Positions 1 through 6,914 of a stretch of 12,017 bases of DNA are shown piece after piece. This DNA comes from JBGPNN01 sp041487495 (GTDB lineage: Bacteria; Sysuimicrobiota; Sysuimicrobiia; Sysuimicrobiales; Humicultoraceae), in assembly GCA_041487495.1 (NCBI GenBank), contig JBGPNN010000085.1, positions 1 to 12,017 on the forward strand. The letters run 5' to 3'. The first letter of the stretch is position 1. Each line of letters starts with the position of its first letter. The translations under genes were made by a program, and so were the position numbers. The notes under the pieces were generated by a model. That model was not told the origin of the DNA. It did no database searches and saw nothing but the letters and a program-made list of their open reading frames with translations.

Positions 1-1521
1 ATGGAAGTGAAGGACCCCGAACGCCTCGCCGACGCCCTGGCGCCGGTGCTGGGGATGGATCGGGCCGAGATCCTCCGGCGCCTGGATGCCGGGCGGCAGC
101 GACCTTTCGAACCCGTCACGCTTCGCCGCGACGCGAGCAAGACCGTCGTGATGACGCTGGAGGAGAATCGGCTCGACCTGCCCGGGATCATCGTGCAGGC
201 CGAGCCGGTGCGCGAGCACCTCAGGGGCGCGCTGGCCGGGCACGCCATCGGCTACCTTGGCGAGATCACCGAGGATGAACTGCGGTCCAGGAGCGGCTAC
301 CGCGCCGGCGGCCTGATCGGCAAAGCCGGCGTCGAGCGTGTGTACGACAACCTGCTGCGCGGCACCGACGGTCGCCAGCGTGTCGAGGTCGACGCGGCCG
401 GGAGGCCCGTGCGCATCCTCAGCCGCGAGGCCGCGCGTCCCGGACAGTCGCTGGTCCTCAATCTCGATGCCGACCTGCAGACGGTCGCAGAGACCGCGCT
501 CGGCGATCGCACGGGGGTCGTTGTGGCGATGGACCCCCGCAACGGCGAGGTCCTGGTGCTCGCCAGCCATCCCACCTACGACCCCAACCAGTTCGCCGGC
601 GGGATCAGCCCGGCGAACTGGAGAGGTCTGACCGCCGACCGACGGGTGCCGCTGCTCAACCGCTCCACCGAGGGAACCTACGAGCCGGGCTCGGTCTTCA
701 AGATCGTGACCGGTCTCGCCGCGTTGAGCGAGGGCGTGGCGCGCCGCGACACCATTTTCAACTGCAACGGGCAGCTGGCACTCGGCCGGTGGATCTTCCA
801 CGATCTGCACGCCTATGGCCCGATCAACTTCATGCGGGGCGTCGCGGTGTCGTGCAATATCGTGTTCTGGACCGTCGGCGGGGCGCTGGGCGGAGAGCGG
901 CTCCACCGTTACGCGCGCATGCTGGGGCTGGGCCAGAATACCGGCATCGATCTGCCCACCGAAGCGACGGGGTCGATTCCCTCCCCGGAGTGGAAGCTCA
1001 AGACCGTGAAAGAGCCGTGGTACCCCGGCGACACACTGAACATGGCGATCGGTCAGGGCTACGTCCTGGTCACGCCGATCCAAGTGGCACGGATGGTCAG
1101 CGCGGTGGCGAACGGCGGCATGCTGGTGAGTCCTCGGTTGGCGCGCCGCGTGGTGGCGCCAGATGGCACCGAGACCATGGCGCTCGCACCCCTGGCCTCC
1201 GGGAAATTGACGGTGCCTCCGGACGCACTGGCCACGTTGCGCGAGGCGCTGCGAATGGTGGTGGAGTCGGGTACCGGCACGGCGGCCGCGGTGCCCGGCC
1301 TGGCGATCGCCGGCAAGACGGGGAGCGCCGAGAATCCCCGGGGCATCCCCCATGCCTGGTTCGCGGGGTACGCCCCGGCTGACCGACCGGCCCTGGTGGT
1401 CGTGGTGTTCATCGAGCACGGCTTCCGGGGCGGCACGACCGCGGCGCCCATCGCGAAGGTGATCTTCGCCGCGGCGCAGCAGTCGCTGCTCGCGGCGTCC
1501 TCCGATGGGGGGCGGCCGTGA
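1..1521 (+). CDS. mrdA: Penicillin-binding protein 2, elongasome transpeptidase (5'-partial)
   Basis: Class B PBP that cross-links peptidoglycan peptides during cell elongation, working outside the membrane with RodA. The 506 visible residues hold the pedestal/dimerisation region (about 1-150, including YLGEIT near 85-90 and GLIGKAGVERVYDNLLRG at 104-121) and then the transpeptidase domain. All three active-site motifs are present: SVFK at 231-234 (catalytic Ser231), SCN at 284-286 and KTG at 439-441. The family is usually about 600 residues with an N-terminal membrane anchor. No such segment is visible, and residue 1 aligns in my judgement with the interior of the N-terminal region. The ATG at base 1 is therefore probably an internal methionine and the gene begins upstream. 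The end overlaps rodA by 4 bases (GTGA), the usual mrdA-rodA coupling. FtsI is the alternative, but the RodA neighbour and the GKAGVERVYDNLLRG region favour PBP2. Confidence 0.93.
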   Translation: MEVKDPERLADALAPVLGMDRAEILRRLDAGRQRPFEPVTLRRDASKTVVMTLEENRLDLPGIIVQAEPVREHLRGALAGHAIGYLGEITEDELRSRSGYRAGGLIGKAGVERVYDNLLRGTDGRQRVEVDAAGRPVRILSREAARPGQSLVLNLDADLQTVAETALGDRTGVVVAMDPRNGEVLVLASHPTYDPNQFAGGISPANWRGLTADRRVPLLNRSTEGTYEPGSVFKIVTGLAALSEGVARRDTIFNCNGQLALGRWIFHDLHAYGPINFMRGVAVSCNIVFWTVGGALGGERLHRYARMLGLGQNTGIDLPTEATGSIPSPEWKLKTVKEPWYPGDTLNMAIGQGYVLVTPIQVARMVSAVANGGMLVSPRLARRVVAPDGTETMALAPLASGKLTVPPDALATLREALRMVVESGTGTAAAVPGLAIAGKTGSAENPRGIPHAWFAGYAPADRPALVVVVFIEHGFRGGTTAAPIAKVIFAAAQQSLLAASSDGGRP

Positions 1522-2651
1522 AGGTCCGGTGGGTCCACGAGGTCGACTGGATCCTCCTCGGCACGACCGCGCTGCTCGTCGGCTACGGGGTGATCGTGCT
1601 CGTGTCCGCGACGCACGGGTCGCCGGACGCCGGCGCGTTCCTCCGCGCGCGCCTCTTGCACCTGGTCCTGGGCGTGATGGCGCTGATCGCCATGGCCACG
1701 ATTGACTATCGCCGGCTGGCCGTGCCGTGGCCGGCGATCTACGCGGGGGCGCTGGTGCTGCTGGCGTCCGTGCTGGTGCTGGGCGAGTCGCGGCTCGGCG
1801 CGCAACGGTGGATCGTGCTGGGGCCCTTTGGCGGATTCCAGCCCTCAGAGGCCGCGAAGCTCGCGATCGTGCTGACGCTGGCCCGGCACCTCGAACCGGT
1901 GAAGGCGATACGGCGCCTGCGCGAACTCGCGCCGTACGCTCTGCACGTGGGCGTGCCGATGCTGCTCATTATCCGGCAGCCGGACCTGGGAACGGCCCTG
2001 GTGTTGGCGGCGATCCTGTTCACCATGCTCTACGTGGCCGGCGCCCGCCTGCGCGTGCTGGCCGGTTTCGCCGCCGTCGGCGCGGTCGTGGCACCCTTCG
2101 CATGGAACCTGCTCCACGACTATCAACGGCGGCGCCTGGCCGCGTTTCTGGATCCGATGGCCGATCCGTTGGGGGCGGGGTACGCGCTCATCCAGGCCAA
2201 GATTGCTGTCGGGTCTGGTCAGTTGTTCGGGAAAGGACTGTTTGCGGGGACCCAAAACCTGCTGCGCTTCATCCCCGAGCAGCACACCGATTTCATCTTT
2301 ACCGTGGTGGGTGAAGAACTTGGGCTGTTTGGCGCGACGCTCTTGCTGGCCCTGTATCTTGTCTGGCTGTGGCGCGCGCTGGAGATTGCCGCCGGCGCCC
2401 ACGATCGGCTGGGCGCGCTGATCGCCACGGGTATTGCCACGATGATGGCGTTTCACATCGTGATCAACGTGGGGATGACGATCGGCCTCATGCCGGTCAC
2501 CGGCATCCCCTTGCCGCTGATGAGCCACGGCGGGTCGTCGCTCTTGGCGACCCTGGCGGGCGTCGGATTGCTGCTCAGCATCCGCATGCGGCCCGCGGGT
2601 CAATTTGGCAGTCCGATGACGTTCAGTCGCGACATCTCGACGCCGGATTGA
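1518..2651 (+). CDS. rodA: RodA, SEDS-family peptidoglycan glycosyltransferase
   Basis: Integral-membrane polymerase that extends glycan strands from lipid II for lateral wall growth, in complex with PBP2. The 377-residue product is strongly hydrophobic, with about ten membrane segments, normal for the family. SEDS signatures are clear: RQPDLGTALV at 153-162, HTDFIFTVVGEELG at 256-269 (Asp258 matches the catalytic aspartate known from RodA), and MPVTGIPLPLMSHGGSS at 325-341. The GTG start at 1518 overlaps the PBP2 stop codon. A purine-rich GGGGGG at 1507-1512 lies five bases upstream and can serve as ribosome-binding site, so translation is probably coupled. FtsW and SpoVE are paralogues; the mrdA neighbour supports RodA. 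The family usually has SYGG where this protein has SHGG (336-339), a small variation. Confidence 0.95.
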   Translation: MKVRWVHEVDWILLGTTALLVGYGVIVLVSATHGSPDAGAFLRARLLHLVLGVMALIAMATIDYRRLAVPWPAIYAGALVLLASVLVLGESRLGAQRWIVLGPFGGFQPSEAAKLAIVLTLARHLEPVKAIRRLRELAPYALHVGVPMLLIIRQPDLGTALVLAAILFTMLYVAGARLRVLAGFAAVGAVVAPFAWNLLHDYQRRRLAAFLDPMADPLGAGYALIQAKIAVGSGQLFGKGLFAGTQNLLRFIPEQHTDFIFTVVGEELGLFGATLLLALYLVWLWRALEIAAGAHDRLGALIATGIATMMAFHIVINVGMTIGLMPVTGIPLPLMSHGGSSLLATLAGVGLLLSIRMRPAGQFGSPMTFSRDISTPD

Positions 2652-2678
2652 CGCCATGGAGAACGAGGAGCGAATCGG

Positions 2679-4364
2679 ATGAGTAGAGAGATCATTGCGA
2701 ATATCGAGGACACCGAGACCCGCGTGGCCGTCATGGACGACGAGACGCTGGTCAACCTGTTCATCGAGCGGTCTGAACCCGTGGCCGGCAACATCTACAA
2801 GGCGCGGGTGAACAACGTCCTGCCGGGCATGGACGCCGCGTTCGTCGACATCGGCTTGGAGCGGAATGCGTTCCTGCACGTGGAAGACATCCGGTCGCAG
2901 CGTCTGGACGGCGAAGAGGTGGAGGAGGAGTCCTTCGGGAAGGGCGCGATCGCCGAACGCCTGCGCCCCGGTCAGGAGATCCTGGTTCAGGTCACCAAGG
3001 AGCCGATGGGCACCAAGGGTGCTCGGGTGACCACCTATGTCGCCCTGCCGGCCCATTACCTGGTGCTAATGCCAACGGTCAACTACGTCGGTGTCAGCCG
3101 GCGGATCACGAGCGAGGCCGAGCGCAAGCGCCTGCGGCAGATGGCCGATCGCATCCGGCCCCAGGCGATGGGTGTGATTGTGCGGACCGCGGCGGAGGGC
3201 GTCTCGGAGAAGGTGCTGGCCGATGATGTGGCCTTCCTGCAGCAGATGTGGCAGCGCGTCCTCGAACGGGGTCGTGCCAACAAAGCGCCGGCCCTGGTCT
3301 ATCAAGATCTACGCTTAATCCGGCGCGTGGTCCGCGACTTGTTTACCGACGATGTCGCCCGGCTCGTCGTCGACTCGGCCGAAGAGCACGCCCGCGTCGC
3401 AGACCTGCTGGGATCGTTTGCGCCGCACCTAAAGGACCGGCTCATCCTGCACCGCGACGTCGAACCGGTCTTCGAACGATATGGCGTCGACCGCGAGATC
3501 GATCGAGCGCTCCGCCGCAAGGTGTGGTTGAAGTCCGGCGGCTACATTGTCTTTGACCGGACCGAGGCGCTGACGGTCATCGACGTGAACACCGGCAAAT
3601 ACGTGGGCAAGACCGACCTGGCCAGTACGATTCTGCGCACGAACCTGGAAGCCGTGGGCGAGATCGTCCGGCAGATCACGCTGCGCGACATCGGCGGGAT
3701 CATCCTGGTCGATTTCATCGACATGGAGAAGGAGGACCACCGCCGCAGAGTCCTCGAGGCCCTCAACGACGCCGTCCAACACGACCGGGCGAAGCTGCAC
3801 GTCATCGATCTGACGGCGCTGGGTCTGGTCGAGATCACCCGCAAGCGCGTCTATCAAGATCTGGAACAGATCATGCGGATCCCCTGTCCCTACTGCGAGG
3901 GCCGCGGCCGCGTGCTGTCCCCCGAGACCATGGCGATGCGGGTCCGTCGCGAGATCCGGAAGTTGGCGCGGACCTCCAAGTCCCCGGCGATCCTGATCGA
4001 AGTGCACGCGCAAGTGGCTGGTGCCCTATTCCGCGACGGTGCGGGGTGGGTGCGCGCACTGGAAGAGGCACACGGCAAACGGCTGCGGGTGCGGGGCCGC
4101 GAGGGGCTGCACATCGAACGCGTCAACGTCGCCGAGGTCGACGGCGCGGAAGAACTGGAGTCGATGCCGGCGACCGGGGGCAAGCGGGTGCAGTTCTGGA
4201 TGGACCGTGAGCCCGGCGAAGTCCTCTCGCTGGCCGAGCCCGATCCGGCCTACGAGATCGCTTTGGCCATGGCGGATGGCCAGGGCGCCCAGGGGCCGCA
4301 GCGCCGGGATGGGCTGATGAGCCGCGTGCTCCGGCTCTTGCGCAGGGGCCGGGACGGATCCTGA
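2679..4364 (+). CDS. rng: Ribonuclease G/E family endoribonuclease
   Basis: Mg-dependent, 5'-end-sensing endonuclease that processes rRNA (16S 5' end) and starts mRNA decay. In the 561-residue product an S1 RNA-binding domain covers about 36-125 (GNIYKARVNNVLPGMDAAFVDIG) and carries an acidic insertion around 75-90. The RNase H-like and DNase I-like regions follow. The catalytic metal ligands are visible as Asp302 in VIDVN and Asp345 in ILVDFIDM. The zinc-link CPYC is at 403-406 and would join protomers. Length fits RNase G or a short RNase E core; the long degradosome scaffold of gammaproteobacterial RNase E is absent. The tail 545-558 is a short basic, amphipathic stretch (see findings). 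The ATG at 2679 has GAGGAG (2665-2670) eight bases upstream. It lies 27 bases after rodA and 24 before the metallo-hydrolase, so it is probably cotranscribed. Placement between rodA and rplU is typical of Bacillota-like genomes. Confidence 0.94.
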   Translation: MSREIIANIEDTETRVAVMDDETLVNLFIERSEPVAGNIYKARVNNVLPGMDAAFVDIGLERNAFLHVEDIRSQRLDGEEVEEESFGKGAIAERLRPGQEILVQVTKEPMGTKGARVTTYVALPAHYLVLMPTVNYVGVSRRITSEAERKRLRQMADRIRPQAMGVIVRTAAEGVSEKVLADDVAFLQQMWQRVLERGRANKAPALVYQDLRLIRRVVRDLFTDDVARLVVDSAEEHARVADLLGSFAPHLKDRLILHRDVEPVFERYGVDREIDRALRRKVWLKSGGYIVFDRTEALTVIDVNTGKYVGKTDLASTILRTNLEAVGEIVRQITLRDIGGIILVDFIDMEKEDHRRRVLEALNDAVQHDRAKLHVIDLTALGLVEITRKRVYQDLEQIMRIPCPYCEGRGRVLSPETMAMRVRREIRKLARTSKSPAILIEVHAQVAGALFRDGAGWVRALEEAHGKRLRVRGREGLHIERVNVAEVDGAEELESMPATGGKRVQFWMDREPGEVLSLAEPDPAYEIALAMADGQGAQGPQRRDGLMSRVLRLLRRGRDGS

Positions 4365-4388
4365 CGGGGGCAACGGGAGACTTCGCGG

Positions 4389-5168
4389 ATGGCGACGACG
4401 TACGAAATCTACGCGCTGAACCAGAGCGCCCGGACCGTCGACTGGTCTACGCGGCTGTACATGCAGCCGGCCGGAGAGACGACCACCACGGCCAACTTCT
4501 TGTGGCTCCTGCGGGGCGCCTCGGGCGACCCGATCCTCATCGATACGGGGTTCACCTCCCGTCTGGCCAGGGCGAAAGGTGTGCCTTCCGACGGTCTGCG
4601 AGAGCGCGAGGACCTGCTGGCCGCCGCCGGTGTCGACGCGCGTCAGGTCCCGACGGTGATCCTCACGCACCTGCACTGGGACCACTTTGATCTTGAAGGG
4701 TTCCTGCCGAACGCCGTGTTCTGGGTCCAGCGGCGCGAGGTCGAGTTCTGGAGCGGCTACGGAGGCCAGGAGCGGTGGCTACGCCGATTTCTCAGCGACT
4801 GCTTCACTCAGGATCTGGAGGCGATCCGGTCCACCGGGCGGTTGAAGGTGATTGAGGGGACCTTCGAACCGGCCGGCGGCCTCAGCGTGGAATGGGTCGG
4901 GGGCCACTCCCCAGGCATGCAGATTGTGGTCGTGCAGACAGCGCGGGGCCCGTTTGTCCTCGCCAACGACGCGCTGACGACGTACCGCAATTTACGTGAC
5001 TGGGTGCCGCCCGCGATCCATGTGAACAGCCTCGCGGAGTGTCTCGGTGCGATGGAGCGCATCCGGCGTCTGGCCGATGGCGACGAGACCCGCATCTGCC
5101 CCGGCCACGACGGCGAGGTCCTGAAGCGGTTTCCCGAGGTCACCCCCGGGATCTATCGTCTCGCCTGA
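4389..5168 (+). CDS. Metallo-beta-lactamase-fold hydrolase, N-acyl homoserine lactonase-like
   Basis: Soluble 259-residue hydrolase of the MBL superfamily with a complete binuclear zinc site. Visible ligands are H94-L-H96-W-D98-H99 (the HxHxDH motif), His173 in GGHSPGMQ, Asp194 in ANDALTTY and His240 in CPGHDG. The overall layout and the late PGHD motif resemble the AHL-lactonase (AiiA/AttM) branch, which opens homoserine-lactone rings. The tyrosine AiiA places three residues after the bridging Asp is replaced by Thr197; a Tyr is at 199 instead. Substrate is therefore uncertain: a lactone, another ester or a thioester is possible. No signal peptide is seen. The ATG at 4389 is preceded by GGGAGA (4375-4380) at a normal distance. 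It sits 24 bases after rng and stops four bases before the rplU promoter, so it is likely the last gene of the upstream unit. The fold call is secure; the lactonase activity is inference. Confidence 0.85.
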   Translation: MATTYEIYALNQSARTVDWSTRLYMQPAGETTTTANFLWLLRGASGDPILIDTGFTSRLARAKGVPSDGLREREDLLAAAGVDARQVPTVILTHLHWDHFDLEGFLPNAVFWVQRREVEFWSGYGGQERWLRRFLSDCFTQDLEAIRSTGRLKVIEGTFEPAGGLSVEWVGGHSPGMQIVVVQTARGPFVLANDALTTYRNLRDWVPPAIHVNSLAECLGAMERIRRLADGDETRICPGHDGEVLKRFPEVTPGIYRLA

Positions 5169-5172
5169 GCGG

Positions 5173-5202
5173 TTGAAATCGCCTTCTCATACATGGTAGA
5201 AT
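5173..5202 (+). promoter_or_regulatory. Sigma-70-type promoter for rplU-rpmA
   Basis: TTGAAA (5173-5178, 5 of 6 to the -35 consensus) and TAGAAT (5197-5202, 5 of 6 to the -10 consensus) are separated by 18 bases. Transcription would start near 5209, leaving a 5' leader of about 19 bases before the GTG of rplU. This is the most AT-rich short stretch in its neighbourhood and lies in the 59-base gap after the metallo-hydrolase gene. The leader is too short for an elaborate ribosomal-protein control structure. Assigned by eye from consensus only. Confidence 0.65.
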
Positions 5203-5216
5203 CCGCAGGGTTTCCT

Positions 5217-5223
5217 GGAGGTG
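5217..5223 (+). promoter_or_regulatory. Ribosome-binding site of rplU
   Basis: GGAGGTG ends four bases before the GTG at 5228. This strong Shine-Dalgarno match fixes the non-ATG start: the first residues read MYAVIETGGKQ, the standard beginning of L21. Confidence 0.8.
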
Positions 5224-5227
5224 TGCT

Positions 5228-5536
5228 GTGTACGCGGTCATCGAGACGGGTGGCAAGCAACTGACCGTCCGCGAAGGCGATGTCGTCAAAGTGGAGAAGC
5301 TCGAGGCGGCACCCGGCGACGTGGTGACGCTCGACCGGGTGCTCCTTGTGGGCGGCGAGACGATCACGGTAGGGACGCCACGGGTAGAGGGCGCCTCGGT
5401 CCAGGCCCGCGTGGTGCGCCAGGGCCGGGCGCGCAAGATCCTGGTCATGAAGTACAAGCCCAAAGCCCACTACCGGCGCAAGACCGGACACCGGCAGGAC
5501 TTCACCGAGCTGCGGATCGAGCGCATCGCCGTCTAG
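5228..5536 (+). CDS. rplU: 50S ribosomal protein L21
   Basis: Structural protein of the large subunit that binds 23S rRNA. The 102-residue length is exactly typical. Family hallmarks are the start MYAVIETGGKQ, the central GDVVTLDRVLLVGG (residues 30-43) and the basic C-terminal block MKYKPKAHYRRKTGHRQ followed by an FTELRI-like end. It starts at a GTG codon with a strong ribosome-binding site. It is the first gene of the unit driven by the promoter at 5173-5202 and is followed after 13 bases by rpmA. No gene for the Prp protease (ysxB) lies between rplU and rpmA, unlike the arrangement in Bacillus and relatives. Confidence 0.98.
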   Translation: MYAVIETGGKQLTVREGDVVKVEKLEAAPGDVVTLDRVLLVGGETITVGTPRVEGASVQARVVRQGRARKILVMKYKPKAHYRRKTGHRQDFTELRIERIAV

Positions 5537-5540
5537 GAGG
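5535..5540 (+). promoter_or_regulatory. Ribosome-binding site of rpmA
   Basis: A perfect AGGAGG overlaps the TAG stop of rplU and ends nine bases before the ATG at 5550. It supports the short start of L27 (MASKKG), without an N-terminal extension. Confidence 0.85.
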
Positions 5541-5549
5541 CGAATTCAG

Positions 5550-5810
5550 ATGGCATCCAAGAAAGGCGTTGGCAGCAGCCGGAACGGTCGCGACTCGGCC
5601 AGCAAGCGGCTGGGCGTGAAGCGGTTTGCCGGTCAAGTGGTCCGTGCCGGCAATATTTTGATCCGGCAACGCGGCACCAAGGTCTTCGCGGGCGCCAACG
5701 TCGGCCGCGGTCGGGATGATACGCTCTTCGCGCTCGTCGATGGCGTGGTCGCCTTCGAACGGCGCGGCCGGGACGGCCGGCGGGTGAGCGTGCACCCAGC
5801 AGCGGCCTAG
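5550..5810 (+). CDS. rpmA: 50S ribosomal protein L27
   Basis: Large-subunit protein whose N-terminal tail reaches toward the peptidyl-transferase centre. The 86-residue product begins MASKKGVGSSRNGRDS, followed by the conserved LGVKRFAGQ and VRAGNILIRQRGTKVFAG (residues 32-49). Position 3 is Ser where the common bacterial sequence has His (MAHKKG). No FFASKKG-type cleavable extension is present, so Prp processing as in Firmicutes is not expected apart from removal of the initiator Met. It has a perfect AGGAGG ribosome-binding site. The stop at 5808-5810 is followed within about 20 bases by a strong hairpin, so rplU-rpmA may form its own transcript as well as being read through into obgE. Confidence 0.98.
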   Translation: MASKKGVGSSRNGRDSASKRLGVKRFAGQVVRAGNILIRQRGTKVFAGANVGRGRDDTLFALVDGVVAFERRGRDGRRVSVHPAAA

Positions 5811-5832
5811 GCCCGTTGGAGCATCCTGTTGT

Positions 5833-5856
5833 GGCCCGGGTCGTCTGACCCGGGCC
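5833..5856 (+). terminator. Hairpin, probable partial terminator/attenuator between rpmA and obgE
   Basis: The arms GGCCCGGGTC (5833-5842) and GACCCGGGCC (5847-5856) are perfectly complementary over 10 bp with a four-base loop GTCT. The following bases (GTTCGCTTCT) are only moderately T-rich, so it could be a weak intrinsic terminator, an attenuator lowering obgE-nadD-rsfS output relative to the ribosomal proteins, or a 3'-end-protecting stem. No separate promoter for obgE is evident in the remaining 29 bases, which argues for partial read-through. Confidence 0.6.
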
Positions 5857-5885
5857 GTTCGCTTCTGTGAGGGTGAGTCCGCGCG

Positions 5886-6914
5886 ATGTTCATCGACCAG
5901 GCCAGAGTCTACGTCAAGGGTGGGGACGGCGGCAACGGCTGCGTGGCCTTCCGCCGTGAGAAGTTCGTGCCCAAAGGCGGACCGGCCGGCGGCGACGGCG
6001 GCGACGGCGGTGACGTCGCCTTTGTCGCGGATGGCGGTATGTCGACGCTGATCGATTTCAAGTACCGGCAGCACTTCCGCGCGGAACGTGGCGGACACGG
6101 CGAGGGATCCAAGCGCACCGGCAGGCGGGGGGCCGATCTCGTGGCGCCGGTGCCTGTCGGTACCATCGTGCGCGACGCGGACACCGGTGACGTCGTGGCC
6201 GATTTCTCCGCGGACGGCCAGCGCGTGATCATCGCGATGGGCGGCCGCGGCGGCAAGGGCAACGCGCGATTTGCGACAGCGACCCACCAAGCGCCCCGCC
6301 GCGCCGACCCCGGCGGGCACGGTCAGGAGCGCACGATCCAGCTCGAACTGCGACTGCTGGCGGACGTAGGACTGATCGGGCTCCCGAACGCCGGCAAGTC
6401 GACGCTGCTTAGCCGGATTTCCAGCGCGCGGCCCAAGGTTGGTGATTACCCGTTCACGACCACGCAGGCGGTGCTCGGTGTGGTCACCCTGGCCGACGGC
6501 CGCTCCTTCGTGGCCGCGGACGTGCCCGGGTTGATCGAGGGCGCCCATGCGGGCGCGGGCCTCGGTCACGCCTTTCTCCGGCACATCGCGCGCACGCGGG
6601 TGTTGATACACTTGATCGATCTCGCCGCCTCAGGGGATCCCATGAGCGCGTACGCGGTCGTGCGGCGCGAACTTGAACTCCACGATCCCGCGCTGCTCGA
6701 CCGGCCGGAACTGGTTGCCCTGACGAAGATCGATCTCCCCGACGCCCGCGGCCGCCTGGAGGCTACCGTGGCGGCGTTTGCCGCGCGCAGCCGGCGGGCC
6801 TTCGGGATCTCCGCTGCCACCGGGGAGGGCATCGACCGGTTGCTGACGGCTGCGGCCGCCGCCCTCGATGCCGTGCGCCCGCGGGAGGAGACGCCCGCGG
6901 GGGCCAAGAAGTGA
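5886..6914 (+). CDS. obgE: Obg/CgtA GTPase, 50S assembly factor
   Basis: Essential P-loop GTPase that binds pre-50S particles and couples ribosome maturation to the GTP/ppGpp state. The glycine-rich Obg fold occupies about 1-158, including three GGD units at 35-43. The G domain follows, with G1 GLPNAGKST (165-173), switch I TTT (191-193), G3 DVPGLIEGA (212-220), G4 TKID (280-283, Thr where NKxD is canonical) and G5 SA (309-310). At 342 residues it lacks the C-terminal OCT domain found in Bacillus-type Obg. The ATG at 5886 fits the family start MFIDQARVYVKGGDGG; a purine-rich GAGGG lies 12 bases upstream. It follows rpmA after 75 bases containing a hairpin and overlaps nadD by four bases. Confidence 0.97.
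   Translation: MFIDQARVYVKGGDGGNGCVAFRREKFVPKGGPAGGDGGDGGDVAFVADGGMSTLIDFKYRQHFRAERGGHGEGSKRTGRRGADLVAPVPVGTIVRDADTGDVVADFSADGQRVIIAMGGRGGKGNARFATATHQAPRRADPGGHGQERTIQLELRLLADVGLIGLPNAGKSTLLSRISSARPKVGDYPFTTTQAVLGVVTLADGRSFVAADVPGLIEGAHAGAGLGHAFLRHIARTRVLIHLIDLAASGDPMSAYAVVRRELELHDPALLDRPELVALTKIDLPDARGRLEATVAAFAARSRRAFGISAATGEGIDRLLTAAAAALDAVRPREETPAGAKK
5988..6014 (+). repeat. Three 9-bp GGCGGCGAC units within obgE
   Basis: Three near-identical in-frame units encode Gly-Gly-Asp three times in the Obg fold; only one base differs (GGT in the last unit). Glycine-rich loops are normal in this domain, so this is coding repetition rather than a separate element, though the unit number could vary by slippage. 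Confidence 0.6.

Noticed and set aside
1845..3056. A 403-codon open frame on the minus strand opposite rodA and rng
   Set aside because: Lies antisense to two clearly conserved genes; composition (many Gln, His, Arg, Asp) is typical of a shadow frame.
5988..6014. GGCGGCGAC repeats as a possible regulatory or recombination element
   Set aside because: They are in frame, encode the expected glycine-rich Obg loops and are explained by coding needs.
5502..6611. A 369-codon minus-strand open frame opposite rpmA and obgE
   Set aside because: Covers L27, the hairpin and the Obg GTPase domain in antisense; no family signature and no independent promoter.
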